The notes beneath the pieces are model-generated. The model did not search any database and was not told where the DNA came from. It saw only the letters and a program-made list of their open reading frames with translations. DNA of 64,000 nt from a virus: IMG/VR virus record IMGVR_UViG_3300025437_000011, positions 1 to 64,000 of that record. One strand, 5' to 3'. A program made the translations under genes and the position numbers. Below, piece by piece: positions 31,129-41,385 of this stretch. Every line of letters begins with the position of its first letter. Position 1 is the stretch's first letter.

Positions 31129-33674
31129 TGGCCGAAAATTCAGTTCAATATTATATTAATAATTATAGTTTAGTTCCAAGCGGAGCTATGGGTTTTTATT
31201 ATGATTATAACGAATCGGGAAGTTGGTATATTCCAAATATAACAGGAGTTAATGGATTGAACGGATATGTTGTTGGGGGCCCTGCATCATTTATTAATGA
31301 TAACTTGCTGGCTTATTGGAGTTTTAATAGTACTGATTCTTCTCAGTATATACCAGATTATGGGCCATCTGGTTATACTTTATTAACAAATCAGAATGAT
31401 GGTTTTCAATATATACAGGACACTCCGGGTGTATCCACTCTTGGTCATTTTTTGAATGCCATTAGTTTATCGGCGGGAACTAATGAGGGATATTTTATTA
31501 CTATAGGAAGTTTTCCGTTATTAACTAGTTTTACTATTTCTTGTTGGGTAAAATTAGATGGCAATTATAATGCATATAATTTAATTGCCTGTCACTGGGA
31601 TGGTACTGACAATAATTGGAATTTTATTTTTATAATAGATAATAATAATCATTTAACTCTAACAGTTGGGCAGGGAGGTAGCATAGACAATCAGGTTGGC
31701 ACGACAGCAACGTCTGTGGATTTCTCTGATGGACAGTGGCATTATTGCGTTGCAAAGTCAGATGGATCTACTTATATTAGTGTTCAGGTTGATAATGGTC
31801 AAGTATTTACGTCTGCACTGTCTAGTACTTTAGCTGGTGGAGATAATAGTGTTCCTTTTCAAATAGGAAGAAATATCAGACAGGGATTAGTTGCTGCAGG
31901 CATATCTTTGGATGACTTATCTATATGGAATAGCCCCTTATCTACATCGCAGTTAACTACCATAAGTAGTACGCAACTTTTAAATTTAATATCAGCAAAT
32001 CCTGCACCCGCATCATTTTGGCAGAGTTCTGGTAGTGGCTACTATGGCCCATGTTATTCATATACTCAAACAAGTGGTTCTTTGAATTTAACTACTGGAA
32101 CTTATGCGATGGTTTATAATAAAACTGTTCCTAATAGTGCAACTTTACTTTCAACAATATACACAGGACAAGATCAGTCAAATAATATATATTATGGTGG
32201 GTATGAGTTTGGAGTTACAGCAAATAATTATTTGTATTTTGAATATTATTCAATAAATGGCCCACAGGTTTTTAGTTCCAACATTCCACTTTCGGATAAG
32301 GCGGCGGTTTTTTTAACATTAGATACGGATAAGGTTTCTTTTGGTAACTATGATTATTTTACATCGCAATTAAATAGTCAAAACATTCCAATTAGTACTT
32401 CTTATTTATTTGCTCCAACTGGGGTTTATGTGGGATATAATCCGAATGCTACGGGTATTTATTGTCATAATAAACCTTTTACTGGATACATAGATGAAGT
32501 GCTATTTTCCACACAACCACTTCAAAGCAGTTCCCTGTCCACGTTATTTAGTGGCTTTGTTAATAATTACGTACCGTCTACTTCTACAAATTTATCTGGA
32601 ATGGTAACTGGGATAACAGGTAGTGGAACTTATTATTCTGGATACTATACTGCAATAACTGGCTATAGTTCAAATCCAACTGGGCTTGTGTATGATTGGT
32701 TTGGAAATACTTATACTGGATATCAGGTAACACCATTGACTGGAACTGTTTCTGGTAGCGGCACTGTTCTTTTAACTGGTTCTTTTTATGTAACTACTGG
32801 GCAAAATAGCACACCAGACATTATAACATTAAATACTGGTTTTAGGGCAACTTTTGGTAAGACCTCAATTAATTTAATTTATCCAATTATTAGTGGTGAT
32901 ATGATTGATGTTAATTTGCCCTCTTTTAATTACCCTGCTGTTTACGAAAATAATTTATCGTTAAGTTATAACAAAATAAACCAGTCTTTTTATAATTCAT
33001 ATTTGCAAAATAATAATTTTAATAATTACGTTGTATTTCATGACGGACTAGCTTTGAATTCTGGTTTATATAATAATTTTGGCGGCGTGTATAATCCTCA
33101 GACTCAAATTTTAAATGATTATTTTGTAGATACTAATAATGAGATTATTTTAGGTACTGGTTTTAATGTAGATATTAATACATTAGATGTTATCATGGCC
33201 GATACTTTTACTGGAATTTATAATTCTGGAATGTATATTTCGAATTTTAACTTAACAGCTTTGGCGGCATCTTCTGGTGTTTATGTTTTACCTTGGAATG
33301 CTTATTTATATAATATATATTATAATGGACAAAAGTTATTAAGTGGAAATAATTCTAATATTAATATATTAACACACTATGGCATTACAGGAAATGGGTC
33401 TTCTATTTATTTTCAAACTGGATCTATTTTTGATAATAATCAAGGCCAGCTATTTGCGCTCCCCCGAAATTTCCAAATTGAAATAACTGGAAATGCACAA
33501 ACATTCTATAATTTGCCACAATTTTATAATGGTTATTCTGAAGTATATCGGAATGGTGAGCGCCTATTTGTAGAAGAAGACTATTTAGAATTAGCAACTT
33601 ATGATATAAATTCTGGGCAGGGTATTTTTGATACTCACCCGTATTTATTATATAATAATAACGATTTGTTTTAA
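31128..33674 (+). CDS. LamG-domain tail protein, likely adhesin
   Basis: 848 residues. A LamG/concanavalin-like beta-sandwich spans about 60-285, with the typical LLAYWSFN start, FTISCWVKLDG, FSDGQWHYCVAKSDGS, VQVDNGQ and ISLDDLSIWNSPLS end. A second, degenerate copy covers about 300-490 (FTGYIDEVLFSTQPLQ at its end). The C-terminal half is Gly/Ser/Tyr/Asn-rich with TG/SG repeats. LamG folds bind glycans, so contact with the host surface polysaccharide is likely. It lies between distal tail and hub genes; it starts on the previous stop (TAATG). Confidence 0.7.
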   Translation: MAENSVQYYINNYSLVPSGAMGFYYDYNESGSWYIPNITGVNGLNGYVVGGPASFINDNLLAYWSFNSTDSSQYIPDYGPSGYTLLTNQNDGFQYIQDTPGVSTLGHFLNAISLSAGTNEGYFITIGSFPLLTSFTISCWVKLDGNYNAYNLIACHWDGTDNNWNFIFIIDNNNHLTLTVGQGGSIDNQVGTTATSVDFSDGQWHYCVAKSDGSTYISVQVDNGQVFTSALSSTLAGGDNSVPFQIGRNIRQGLVAAGISLDDLSIWNSPLSTSQLTTISSTQLLNLISANPAPASFWQSSGSGYYGPCYSYTQTSGSLNLTTGTYAMVYNKTVPNSATLLSTIYTGQDQSNNIYYGGYEFGVTANNYLYFEYYSINGPQVFSSNIPLSDKAAVFLTLDTDKVSFGNYDYFTSQLNSQNIPISTSYLFAPTGVYVGYNPNATGIYCHNKPFTGYIDEVLFSTQPLQSSSLSTLFSGFVNNYVPSTSTNLSGMVTGITGSGTYYSGYYTAITGYSSNPTGLVYDWFGNTYTGYQVTPLTGTVSGSGTVLLTGSFYVTTGQNSTPDIITLNTGFRATFGKTSINLIYPIISGDMIDVNLPSFNYPAVYENNLSLSYNKINQSFYNSYLQNNNFNNYVVFHDGLALNSGLYNNFGGVYNPQTQILNDYFVDTNNEIILGTGFNVDINTLDVIMADTFTGIYNSGMYISNFNLTALAASSGVYVLPWNAYLYNIYYNGQKLLSGNNSNINILTHYGITGNGSSIYFQTGSIFDNNQGQLFALPRNFQIEITGNAQTFYNLPQFYNGYSEVYRNGERLFVEEDYLELATYDINSGQGIFDTHPYLLYNNNDLF

Positions 33675-33677
33675 AAA

Positions 33678-36371
33678 ATGACCACAAGGAATTTAATAAC
33701 TGCGCCACAAATTAGAGGAGATAATTTCTTTGGAGGTTTGCCATATGGAGTCAGTTGGGATTTTAAAGATGGGTCTACTCCATCAACATTAAAGGTTCAA
33801 TTGGTGAATGAGTTGGGGCAGTATACCGTTACCTCGAATGATTTGTCTTATTTAAAGTCTTCTACTGTAACTATTGGAAACTTGGTTTTTAGGGGTTATT
33901 TGACTGATTTTTCTATAGAAAAAACTCCAGAACAAAAAATTTTAACCCTAGAATACACTGATCTTAGTGCGGACTTGGAGCGTTGGTATGTTGGTTTGTA
34001 TAATAGATATGGATACGCCACAAATAAAGACGCAAGATTAATTATCGTTGGAAAGATCTACCATCCTTGCGATCAAGCTTTAAGCTCTACCGCTGGTGCA
34101 AATAATCATTCATCTTTGGATGTTTGTGACCCCTGCCCATTTATGCCTTATGATAAGTATGCAAATTCTTGTGGTGGAACAGCTACTTCTCCGGCCGCTT
34201 TAATAGATTTTCAAATCTTTGAAGTATGGTATACTTTTGATGATTTATATAATGAGATATCAAAATATTTTTCGGTTAGTGGTGGGGATAAAATTACTAA
34301 AAATAGCAACAATTATCCGTTCAGGGCTCAACATACGGGTAGCTTAAAAAGGGTTCTAGATGCTTGGTGTGCAGACTTGGGTTTAGTATATTATTGGGAT
34401 CCATTTGTTAATAAATTATTTTTCATAGATCGGTCAAAACCTATTAATATACCACCTGCTAATATTGTCGGGGCCGACCCTTTAATTGTTGACTTTACAT
34501 ATGGGGCAAGTAAAAAAAATACCTTCTCTAGGGGATTTCTTGGATATTTTTCAAAAGATGGGTCTATACATGATTATAATTGCACTATTGATCCTACACA
34601 GAGTTTTATTGATACTGCGCCCGTAACTTTTGAGGATTTAATTGGTGTAGATGATGATGGGGATTATAGTGTGGGAACTTATTCTTATTTACAAAAATTA
34701 CAAATACAAACTGCTTTGGCCTATTACAGTAGGGCATTAAGAGATTCATTTTTATGGTTCGGATATTATGAAATTATTACTAAGGATGGGGCGAAATCAG
34801 CTATAGGTCAGTCATTAATTGAGTTTGGTAATATGGAAATATTAGATGTATATTCTCAAGATGACTCTTCTCCTGAAAAGTTTAAAAATATAAACGAGAA
34901 TTTGCCATCACAAAAAAAACAAGATCTAGCGGGATTTAGCTATTATTATATAGTTGCATCTTATGATGATGATCTTGCTAGTAGTCAGTTTACAAATGTA
35001 GAGGATAGAGCAAATAATTTATTAGGTAAATATTGGTACTCTAGGTTTAATACTCCTATACCAGGTGGAACAAATGCGAATACAAATGTAAATGTAAATA
35101 CTGCAGATGGGGGAAGTGGAAATTGGTATATAAGTGGTACTGATTTATCTACATTACCTATTTTTAAATTTGGATTTGCTGCTGATTCAAATATTGGTAA
35201 CTTGGTAACTGCTTCTAATACAGATGATGAAAATAATAGTACTTTAATAGATTCTGGAGTTTCCGGTGGTGGAAATTATGTTACTGGAGAGCAAGATAAA
35301 GTTGTGACTTCTTTTGTTCTTGCAACAAGGGAGCCGCAATGGTGGCCTAGTAAAGACAAGATACAAGATTATAATTCTCTATTTAAATGGTACGATGACT
35401 TATTGCCAGAGCTTTTTGATGATGGTCGTCCAGAGGTTTTATTTAATATTTACCCTGAAGCGTTAAAAGATCCAACTATAAAGTTATTTATTGCCAAGGA
35501 ATATCCTGCATTAAGATCTTCTGATAAATATCAGATTATAATACAACAGGGGTCTAACGATAATGAACCTACATCTCAATCTCCCAAAAATAAAATTGAA
35601 CAAGATGTTTTAGGTAATCCTGTTAAATTATTTGAGGGTATGTGGGGTTTAAGATCTAATAAAACGTGGATATTAAGTCTACCCGGTATGTCTATAACTC
35701 TTCCCGTTGGGGCGTGGAAGTCAAATGGCGCAAGTCAAAATTCTAGTTCAGATTTTGTTAGCGGACAAACATCTAGTTTGGGAAAAACTTCGATTATTGA
35801 TCCAGCTGCTCCAGCTTATACCATTGCACTAAATGTTTCAGAAAGTTTTAAAAAAGTATTACCAAAAGTGGAACATGTTTATCAGCAGTTAGTATCAAGT
35901 ATAGATGTAGCTAAAATTGATTATCACTTTAAGGATATTAGAGAAAATAATTTAAGTTTAGTGCAGGGGATTAATAGGTCTTGTATTCCTACTGGAGGTG
36001 ATATTGATAATTATCTAAAGCAAATATCTCAGAATTCTTTTTATTCTATGCCAACGGCACAGCAGAGAATTTCTTATAAAATAGCTGGAGTGAATCCCAC
36101 TACTAGCTATTCAATTAGTCAGGGACTATCTTCTATTCAGATATCTTTAACAAATAATGGATTCTATACTTCATATACATTAGAAGATAAGATCATTCGT
36201 GCGCCAAGTGATGATTATGTTTTGCAGTCATTAATCGCAAGAACCATAGATCGTGGCACCCTGTCTTCCAGTCAGCAAAATGGCCCAACAGCAAAGATGA
36301 TAGGAAACTCATACAATAATAGTCAGGGTAGTTTTAATAACACTCCAAATCCGGGACAAATTAAGCAATAA
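33678..36371 (+). CDS. tail hub-type protein
   Basis: 897 residues. The N-terminal third has the pattern of tail hub proteins of the phage gp27/tail-associated family: LVFRGYLTDFSIEKTPEQKI (membrane-insertion ring domains), then FDDLYNEISKYFSV and GSLKRVLDAWCADLGLVYYWD, a segment typical of hub domains. Several Cys lie at about 132-160 (CDQ, CDPCPFM, CGG), a possible metal site. No lysozyme or peptidase motif is evident in the C-terminal half. It probably closes the tail end and opens during ejection. The stop overlaps the next start (TAATG at 36369-36373). Confidence 0.65.
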   Translation: MTTRNLITAPQIRGDNFFGGLPYGVSWDFKDGSTPSTLKVQLVNELGQYTVTSNDLSYLKSSTVTIGNLVFRGYLTDFSIEKTPEQKILTLEYTDLSADLERWYVGLYNRYGYATNKDARLIIVGKIYHPCDQALSSTAGANNHSSLDVCDPCPFMPYDKYANSCGGTATSPAALIDFQIFEVWYTFDDLYNEISKYFSVSGGDKITKNSNNYPFRAQHTGSLKRVLDAWCADLGLVYYWDPFVNKLFFIDRSKPINIPPANIVGADPLIVDFTYGASKKNTFSRGFLGYFSKDGSIHDYNCTIDPTQSFIDTAPVTFEDLIGVDDDGDYSVGTYSYLQKLQIQTALAYYSRALRDSFLWFGYYEIITKDGAKSAIGQSLIEFGNMEILDVYSQDDSSPEKFKNINENLPSQKKQDLAGFSYYYIVASYDDDLASSQFTNVEDRANNLLGKYWYSRFNTPIPGGTNANTNVNVNTADGGSGNWYISGTDLSTLPIFKFGFAADSNIGNLVTASNTDDENNSTLIDSGVSGGGNYVTGEQDKVVTSFVLATREPQWWPSKDKIQDYNSLFKWYDDLLPELFDDGRPEVLFNIYPEALKDPTIKLFIAKEYPALRSSDKYQIIIQQGSNDNEPTSQSPKNKIEQDVLGNPVKLFEGMWGLRSNKTWILSLPGMSITLPVGAWKSNGASQNSSSDFVSGQTSSLGKTSIIDPAAPAYTIALNVSESFKKVLPKVEHVYQQLVSSIDVAKIDYHFKDIRENNLSLVQGINRSCIPTGGDIDNYLKQISQNSFYSMPTAQQRISYKIAGVNPTTSYSISQGLSSIQISLTNNGFYTSYTLEDKIIRAPSDDYVLQSLIARTIDRGTLSSSQQNGPTAKMIGNSYNNSQGSFNNTPNPGQIKQ

Positions 36372-38710
36372 TGATTAATATAACTGGCATAAGATATCGC
36401 AATATTTACCCCCAATCGGGAGTAAGTTGGTCTACTTATGTTCGCCCAAATCAAACATCCGGACACTGTCAGTTTTTATTTTCGGGAAGTAGTGGTAATT
36501 GTGTTGTATTTGATTTATACAATGGAAAAATATTATCTTCAGATAAAAGATTGCTGGGCTCGTATAAGAGTGGGGATAATTTGTTTTTTTCGGGAAATTT
36601 ATCTCCTAGCGGCGCTGATTTATATTTAAATTCTATTCCTTTGTATTTGGGGTTAAATATTGCTAATGTAAACCAATTATTTTCTGGAGTGTATTTTAAA
36701 AATTTAGGGCAAAGTTCTATAGGTTTTAATAACCTTACAATTTATGGCGACAATATACCTCCATATTTTTATCAGCCTTTTTATACTTTTTATAAAGGTC
36801 AGGCCACAATTCCAATTCAGCTTGTTAATAGTGGTAATTATCCTATTACTGTCTATTCTGGATATTCTTCTTACAGCGCATTTCCTATAACTGGTACTAA
36901 TCCATTGGTTAATATTCCTAGTGGCGGAACTGGTTATATTTACGCATCAAATACTAATTCAATAGATCTTTCCTCTAAAACAAAATCTATTTCAATATCC
37001 TTATATACAAATATAGGTGTTATTCCTATGTCTGTAAATATTTCCGGATTGTTTACTAATACATTATCTCTGATTAACTTGGGGCCAACTAGTAATATTA
37101 TAAAAAATAATGTGCCAAATGTTTATAGCTTGACATATAGAAATACAGCGCAAACCCCCGTTAGTGTTTCTTTGGCATATGTCAGTGGATATACTGGAAA
37201 TGTATATAGTCCAATTCAAGTTGTTCAAAAATATTCGCAAATAGTAACTGGTTTAATTTCTGGCAGTGGAATTTTTTCTAAATTTTTACAGAATCCATCT
37301 ACTGGAACTGGAACTCCTACTTATTATGTACAGCAGTACAATACAGTTTTAGGCAGGAATGAAACTACTACCGCATCTGGGATTTTATCTACTGCTTCTT
37401 TGTATGCGCCAGATAGTTCAGTTAGTCAAAATATATCTTATACTGCAAGTGGATTGGGAAGTATTTGGTCTGGAAAGAGTTGTATTATTAACGGATCTGG
37501 AATTGCTTATGGTATAATGTGTTCTGGATATGTTGATTATATAACTGGCGGAATATTAACGGGAAATGTACCACTGGGAACACCAATGTCCCAAGTTTAT
37601 TTTAATAATTTATTTACTGGCTATTTAACGGGAGCGGGAGCAAGTTCTTCTTTTGTTTATACTCCTAATAATTCTTTAGTTTTAAATTCTGCATTATTAC
37701 CATCACAATATTCAATCAATTATTTGAGTGCTATTGGTTCGGGGTATGTAACTGGAACTCCAACTGGTAGTGCGTTAGTACAATCAAATGTAACTGGTTA
37801 TTTTTATAATCCAGTAACTACTGGGTTATATTTTAATAAAATTTTAAGCGGAATTGCAACTGGAAATAATGGATTTATAACCACGACTGTAACGGGTAGT
37901 GTTTATTTAGTAGATCCTATTGTTGTGTCAAGCTATTCTTCTATTATAGATTATGCAGCTTTAACATATATAAATAGTGATATATTTTTTACTGGAAATA
38001 TGGCATCTATTGCGCCGAGTAATATTTCTAATGTTTTAATTTATAGCAACCCTACTGGATTAATAATTGGGACTTCTTCTTATGGTTATTTTAACGGTGC
38101 GGGAACTTTAATTGGAAGTCAAACGGGAACAATTGTTTATGCTATTAATAATGATGGTAATGTTTATAATTTTACTGGTGCAAATCAGTTTAGTGTGAAT
38201 ACTTTAACTGGTAGCTATAATGTTTCTGTCGCGGCAACTGGAACTGGATCATGGTTGGCAACGGGAAATTTAACTGGACAACTTTACGCATATCAGGGTA
38301 AAAGGTCTTTTACTGGGGTTTGGACGTTTGCTACTGGTAAAAATATATCTAAATTGAATAACGTTCCGACTTCTGGCACAAGCGGTAATTTGTATGCTCA
38401 ATATTTATCAAGTAGTATAGGTATAAATTCAAATTATGTTTCGCAATTAAGTATTGGTTATAATGATTTATTCTCAATTACCAATAACTCTCCATATATA
38501 GACTCTGCTATTCTTAATGTATCTGGAAAAAACTTTATAGCTCAAGGATATGACAGTGGCGTGTCTTTATATATACAAAATAATACAGGCATATCAAGTT
38601 CTATTAATCCTGCTTTAAATTGTCCACCTGGTTATTATTGGAATAATTGTTGGAATTACTGTATACAATGCACGGGGGCTTGGGATATGTCTGCATGTAA
38701 TTGTTTCTAA
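36371..38710 (+). CDS. tail-tip / fibre protein with Cys-rich C-terminus
   Basis: 779 residues, extremely rich in Ser, Gly, Thr, Tyr and Asn with few charges. An N-terminal beta-sandwich-like portion (about 20-125, FLFSGSSGNCVVFDLYNG split) may be carbohydrate-binding. Then two Ig-like stretches, and a long region (about 300-690) of TGxxxG/SGxG strands resembling a beta fibre. The last 30 residues hold six Cys (CPPGYYWNNCWNYC, IQC, SACNC), a probable disulfide or metal knob. A role in host recognition is inferred from position and composition. Confidence 0.6.
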   Translation: MINITGIRYRNIYPQSGVSWSTYVRPNQTSGHCQFLFSGSSGNCVVFDLYNGKILSSDKRLLGSYKSGDNLFFSGNLSPSGADLYLNSIPLYLGLNIANVNQLFSGVYFKNLGQSSIGFNNLTIYGDNIPPYFYQPFYTFYKGQATIPIQLVNSGNYPITVYSGYSSYSAFPITGTNPLVNIPSGGTGYIYASNTNSIDLSSKTKSISISLYTNIGVIPMSVNISGLFTNTLSLINLGPTSNIIKNNVPNVYSLTYRNTAQTPVSVSLAYVSGYTGNVYSPIQVVQKYSQIVTGLISGSGIFSKFLQNPSTGTGTPTYYVQQYNTVLGRNETTTASGILSTASLYAPDSSVSQNISYTASGLGSIWSGKSCIINGSGIAYGIMCSGYVDYITGGILTGNVPLGTPMSQVYFNNLFTGYLTGAGASSSFVYTPNNSLVLNSALLPSQYSINYLSAIGSGYVTGTPTGSALVQSNVTGYFYNPVTTGLYFNKILSGIATGNNGFITTTVTGSVYLVDPIVVSSYSSIIDYAALTYINSDIFFTGNMASIAPSNISNVLIYSNPTGLIIGTSSYGYFNGAGTLIGSQTGTIVYAINNDGNVYNFTGANQFSVNTLTGSYNVSVAATGTGSWLATGNLTGQLYAYQGKRSFTGVWTFATGKNISKLNNVPTSGTSGNLYAQYLSSSIGINSNYVSQLSIGYNDLFSITNNSPYIDSAILNVSGKNFIAQGYDSGVSLYIQNNTGISSSINPALNCPPGYYWNNCWNYCIQCTGAWDMSACNCF

Positions 38711-38723
38711 ATATATAAAAATT

Positions 38724-39368
38724 ATGGCATATTTTAAATCATTTTCATCTGGAAATCTTCCCCCGAACTTACCCTTCTTTTTGTATCCCACTATTGATAA
38801 TGATGGCATAAATGCGCTTGCAGTAACTTATGGAGAGGTAGATGGTATTCCGCCAAAAGAAATGCTAGATGCACAAGGAAATAATATTGATTATTTAGTC
38901 TATGCTTCTGACATTGGAGAGTGGACGGTATTATTAATGACAACCTTTAATGGAGATACTTTTAGAATAGAAAAAAGTGATATTATTTTTGTTAATTCTT
39001 CTTTTGTTGATTCCTATACGGAAAGTGACACTATAAAATATGTGGTGATAGGTACAGCTATGGTGACTCAAGACCCAATTACTGGAAACTATTCTTATTC
39101 AGTAACTCTTCAGGCACGTGTTGGTAACGTATACACAGATAGAGCGGTATTTATTTCTGACCAAGATGGTAAGCAGACACTTTATATGGATTATAAAAGT
39201 TTAGTTTTGATTCCAGATGGTAATCCAACTGGTGGTACTCCCAATTTTAAAACTAAATTAACTGTGCCCCCATTAGATGGGGGTAGTGATGCTAGTTGGC
39301 GGCAGATATATGTTTGTGTAGATGGTGTTACCAAAACTATGTATGTTTTTGGGACTGTGCCTAAGTAA
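38724..39368 (+). CDS. hypothetical last gene of the late operon
   Basis: 214 residues, beta-rich, acidic, no membrane segment. It includes well-formed amphipathic strands (IGEWTVLLMTTFNGDTFRIE split, IKYVVIGTAMVTQD). It is the last rightward late gene; the neighbour beyond is convergent, only 13 nt away, with no GC hairpin between them. Location suggests a minor tail or tail-fibre-associated protein. Not recognised. Confidence 0.6.
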   Translation: MAYFKSFSSGNLPPNLPFFLYPTIDNDGINALAVTYGEVDGIPPKEMLDAQGNNIDYLVYASDIGEWTVLLMTTFNGDTFRIEKSDIIFVNSSFVDSYTESDTIKYVVIGTAMVTQDPITGNYSYSVTLQARVGNVYTDRAVFISDQDGKQTLYMDYKSLVLIPDGNPTGGTPNFKTKLTVPPLDGGSDASWRQIYVCVDGVTKTMYVFGTVPK

Positions 39369-39381
39369 CTCTAATATAGTA

Positions 39382-40167
39382 TTATTTAATTTTTGAATTT
39401 TTATTCTTAATCCCACTTACAATAGTAAAGATTGATAAAGGAGGGATATCATCACATGATTGCCATGTTTCAGCTCCTTCAATTTTCTTTTTAATTGCAC
39501 CCTCTTTAATTTGCTCAAAAGAAATATTATAATCATTCATTGTTTTTTGCAATAGAGACGCTGGCTGGGAAGATGTTCCCTCTGATTCTTGAGTGATGGG
39601 TGATGAGTTTTTTCCGCCCATTTCATCACTACCAACAATATGAATCTTTAAAAAACTACGCACACAACGAACAAAAGCGCGATTTTCAGCAATCGCCATT
39701 AAAAAGTTTTTAGCAAAATTATGTGTATTATCCCAATGGGCATCGGCAAGGGATGAAAAGCTAACTGCTTTACTGCCTGTCTCATAATTTGGCGTAAATT
39801 CAATAGTACATTTAACTGCAACATAATCCGGTCTAGATTCTATAACCTGATATGAAACATCTTTAAAGCCCCTAATTTGAGCTAGTTCCTTAATACCAGC
39901 TAGTAGGATTAATAATTTATTATCTGGAAGTGTTGTGACATCTAAAGACTTTAGGTCAAGATTTTGATCATTTTTAAAGGCATCCTTATTTGGAACAAGA
40001 TACTCTGGGCGGATCATTGCGCGCCAGTTAATCGTATTGTCATCATTAAAGACATAATCAACCCCATTTAAAAAACCATATTCATCTCTAGAATAGCCAA
40101 TTACTTTATCTAAATATCGAGTCACGCCAAGCTCACTCGGAACTTCAGTATTTTTATCTTTTGCCAT
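39382..40167 (-). CDS. putative DNA recombination (annealing-type) protein
   Basis: 261 residues from ATG at 40167; the frame extends to a TTG two codons earlier, but the promoter placement favours the ATG. The middle (VIESRPDYVAVKCTIEF, then AKNFLMAIAENRAFVRCVRSFLKI) resembles Rad52/Erf-type single-strand annealing proteins, which have a beta sheet followed by a helix with a conserved Ala/Arg-rich ATTRAxxRA-like stretch. The C-terminus is a Ser/Gln linker plus a small helical end. A RecA-like gene is also present, so both recombination routes may exist. Moderate to low certainty on the family. Confidence 0.45.
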   Translation of the reverse strand: MAKDKNTEVPSELGVTRYLDKVIGYSRDEYGFLNGVDYVFNDDNTINWRAMIRPEYLVPNKDAFKNDQNLDLKSLDVTTLPDNKLLILLAGIKELAQIRGFKDVSYQVIESRPDYVAVKCTIEFTPNYETGSKAVSFSSLADAHWDNTHNFAKNFLMAIAENRAFVRCVRSFLKIHIVGSDEMGGKNSSPITQESEGTSSQPASLLQKTMNDYNISFEQIKEGAIKKKIEGAETWQSCDDIPPLSIFTIVSGIKNKNSKIK

Positions 40168-40172
40168 ACCCA

Positions 40173-40201
40173 ATCGTATAACAATTTTTTGAGACTGTCA
40201 A
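40173..40201 (-). promoter_or_regulatory. sigma70-like promoter, leaderless start of the annealing-type gene
   Basis: On the minus strand TTGACA (40201-40196), 17 nt, then TACGAT (40178-40173), ending 5 nt before the ATG at 40167. The -35 is a perfect match and transcription would begin at the start codon. This is the clearest full promoter in the window. Confidence 0.7.
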
Positions 40202-40205
40202 TAGT

Positions 40206-41384
40206 TTATTCTATAAGCCAACAGAATTCTAAATCTTGCAAAAGAGTTTCTTTATTTTTTATTTTACTTAGTGGGATAAAATCATTACTTGATTCAATTG
40301 AAATATCTTCTAGTTGACAGGCCCTGCTATTATAGACTTTTTGATTCGATAATAAGATTCTATTGGTTTTAAATTTAAAATTATCTGATAGCTCTGGAGC
40401 GTTCTCTACATTTTTCTTGAATTCTTGTATGCCACAAAATTCCATTAGTTGAAATTTTCTATGCTCAAGCTCATCTTTTGTAGAACAACAGGTATCGAAT
40501 ACACAGACATATGGTATTCCTAATTTTTCCATTTGTTCTATAAAGGGTAATTCTACTTCTTTGGTTACTTCATAAATAACCATTGTTAAATTTTGTTTAA
40601 ATTGTAAGAAAGGCGTACAATTAAATCCTTTATCGGTTACTATGGCGCATCTTCTAGTGGCAACGTTTTGTAACATTGACCTAAATATTAATTCGTTTAA
40701 TGAATCTGAATAATCTAAACGTATATTTAATACATCTTCTTTAAAGAAGTTTGGATCTATTACTTGATCTGCTGTTGTTTCAATTAATCTATCCTTATAT
40801 CTATTTCCAGTATAGATTGTTTTGATTTTTATATCGTCAGATTCAAATAGTAATTTATTTACCGATGAGATGATATCTTCTATTTTAATTAGATTAATTG
40901 TTTTTGGTGACTCATTAGGATTAAAGCTAGGCTTATGATTGTCGCTTGGCTTTAAATTGATCTGTTTATTATTCCAATACGGCCCGGCGATTTCTGGCAG
41001 AGTTACGCTATATAATGCAACCGTCGGGATGTCAAATGCACTACACATGTGTACCGCAAAACTATCATTACCAAGATGTAAGCTCGAATTGGATAGGATA
41101 TATGCAGTTTGATTTATAGTTGTTTTGCCTTGTAGATTAATGCATGCATTTAAAACTTTATCTTCTGGGCCTCCAATTTGAATTATTTTATAACCATTGG
41201 CTTCTAGTTTGGGTAATAGTAAATTAATAACTTCTTGAAAATAATCATAGCACTTGCCGGGCATGCCACTACTATTTTGTACAGTAATATACTTTTCTGC
41301 ATCTATTGGGAAAAATTTCTTTACAATTGTAGGCTTCCCAATTTTGCTTCCCGTTGATAGTGCGTATCTGTCTAGTAAGTGCAT
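40206..41384 (-). CDS. C-terminal half of a GT9 (heptosyltransferase-type) glycosyltransferase
   Basis: 392 residues. The first half is the nucleotide-sugar-binding domain of a GT9 enzyme: YKIIQIGGPEDK, INLQGKTTINQTAYIL, SSLHLGNDSFAVHMCSAFDIPTVALYS, with the GNDS...H...A...P motif. The usual N-terminal GT9 domain is missing here but is present at the end of the gene upstream, whose stop is 1 nt before this start (TAATATG). The second half of the protein (about 190-392) is a separate unrecognised domain with several Cys (CCS, C at 282-300 region). The split is discussed as a finding. Target sugar unknown; LPS-like heptose transfer is the family norm. Confidence 0.7.
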   Translation of the reverse strand: MHLLDRYALSTGSKIGKPTIVKKFFPIDAEKYITVQNSSGMPGKCYDYFQEVINLLLPKLEANGYKIIQIGGPEDKVLNACINLQGKTTINQTAYILSNSSLHLGNDSFAVHMCSAFDIPTVALYSVTLPEIAGPYWNNKQINLKPSDNHKPSFNPNESPKTINLIKIEDIISSVNKLLFESDDIKIKTIYTGNRYKDRLIETTADQVIDPNFFKEDVLNIRLDYSDSLNELIFRSMLQNVATRRCAIVTDKGFNCTPFLQFKQNLTMVIYEVTKEVELPFIEQMEKLGIPYVCVFDTCCSTKDELEHRKFQLMEFCGIQEFKKNVENAPELSDNFKFKTNRILLSNQKVYNSRACQLEDISIESSNDFIPLSKIKNKETLLQDLEFCWLIE

Positions 41385-41385
41385 A

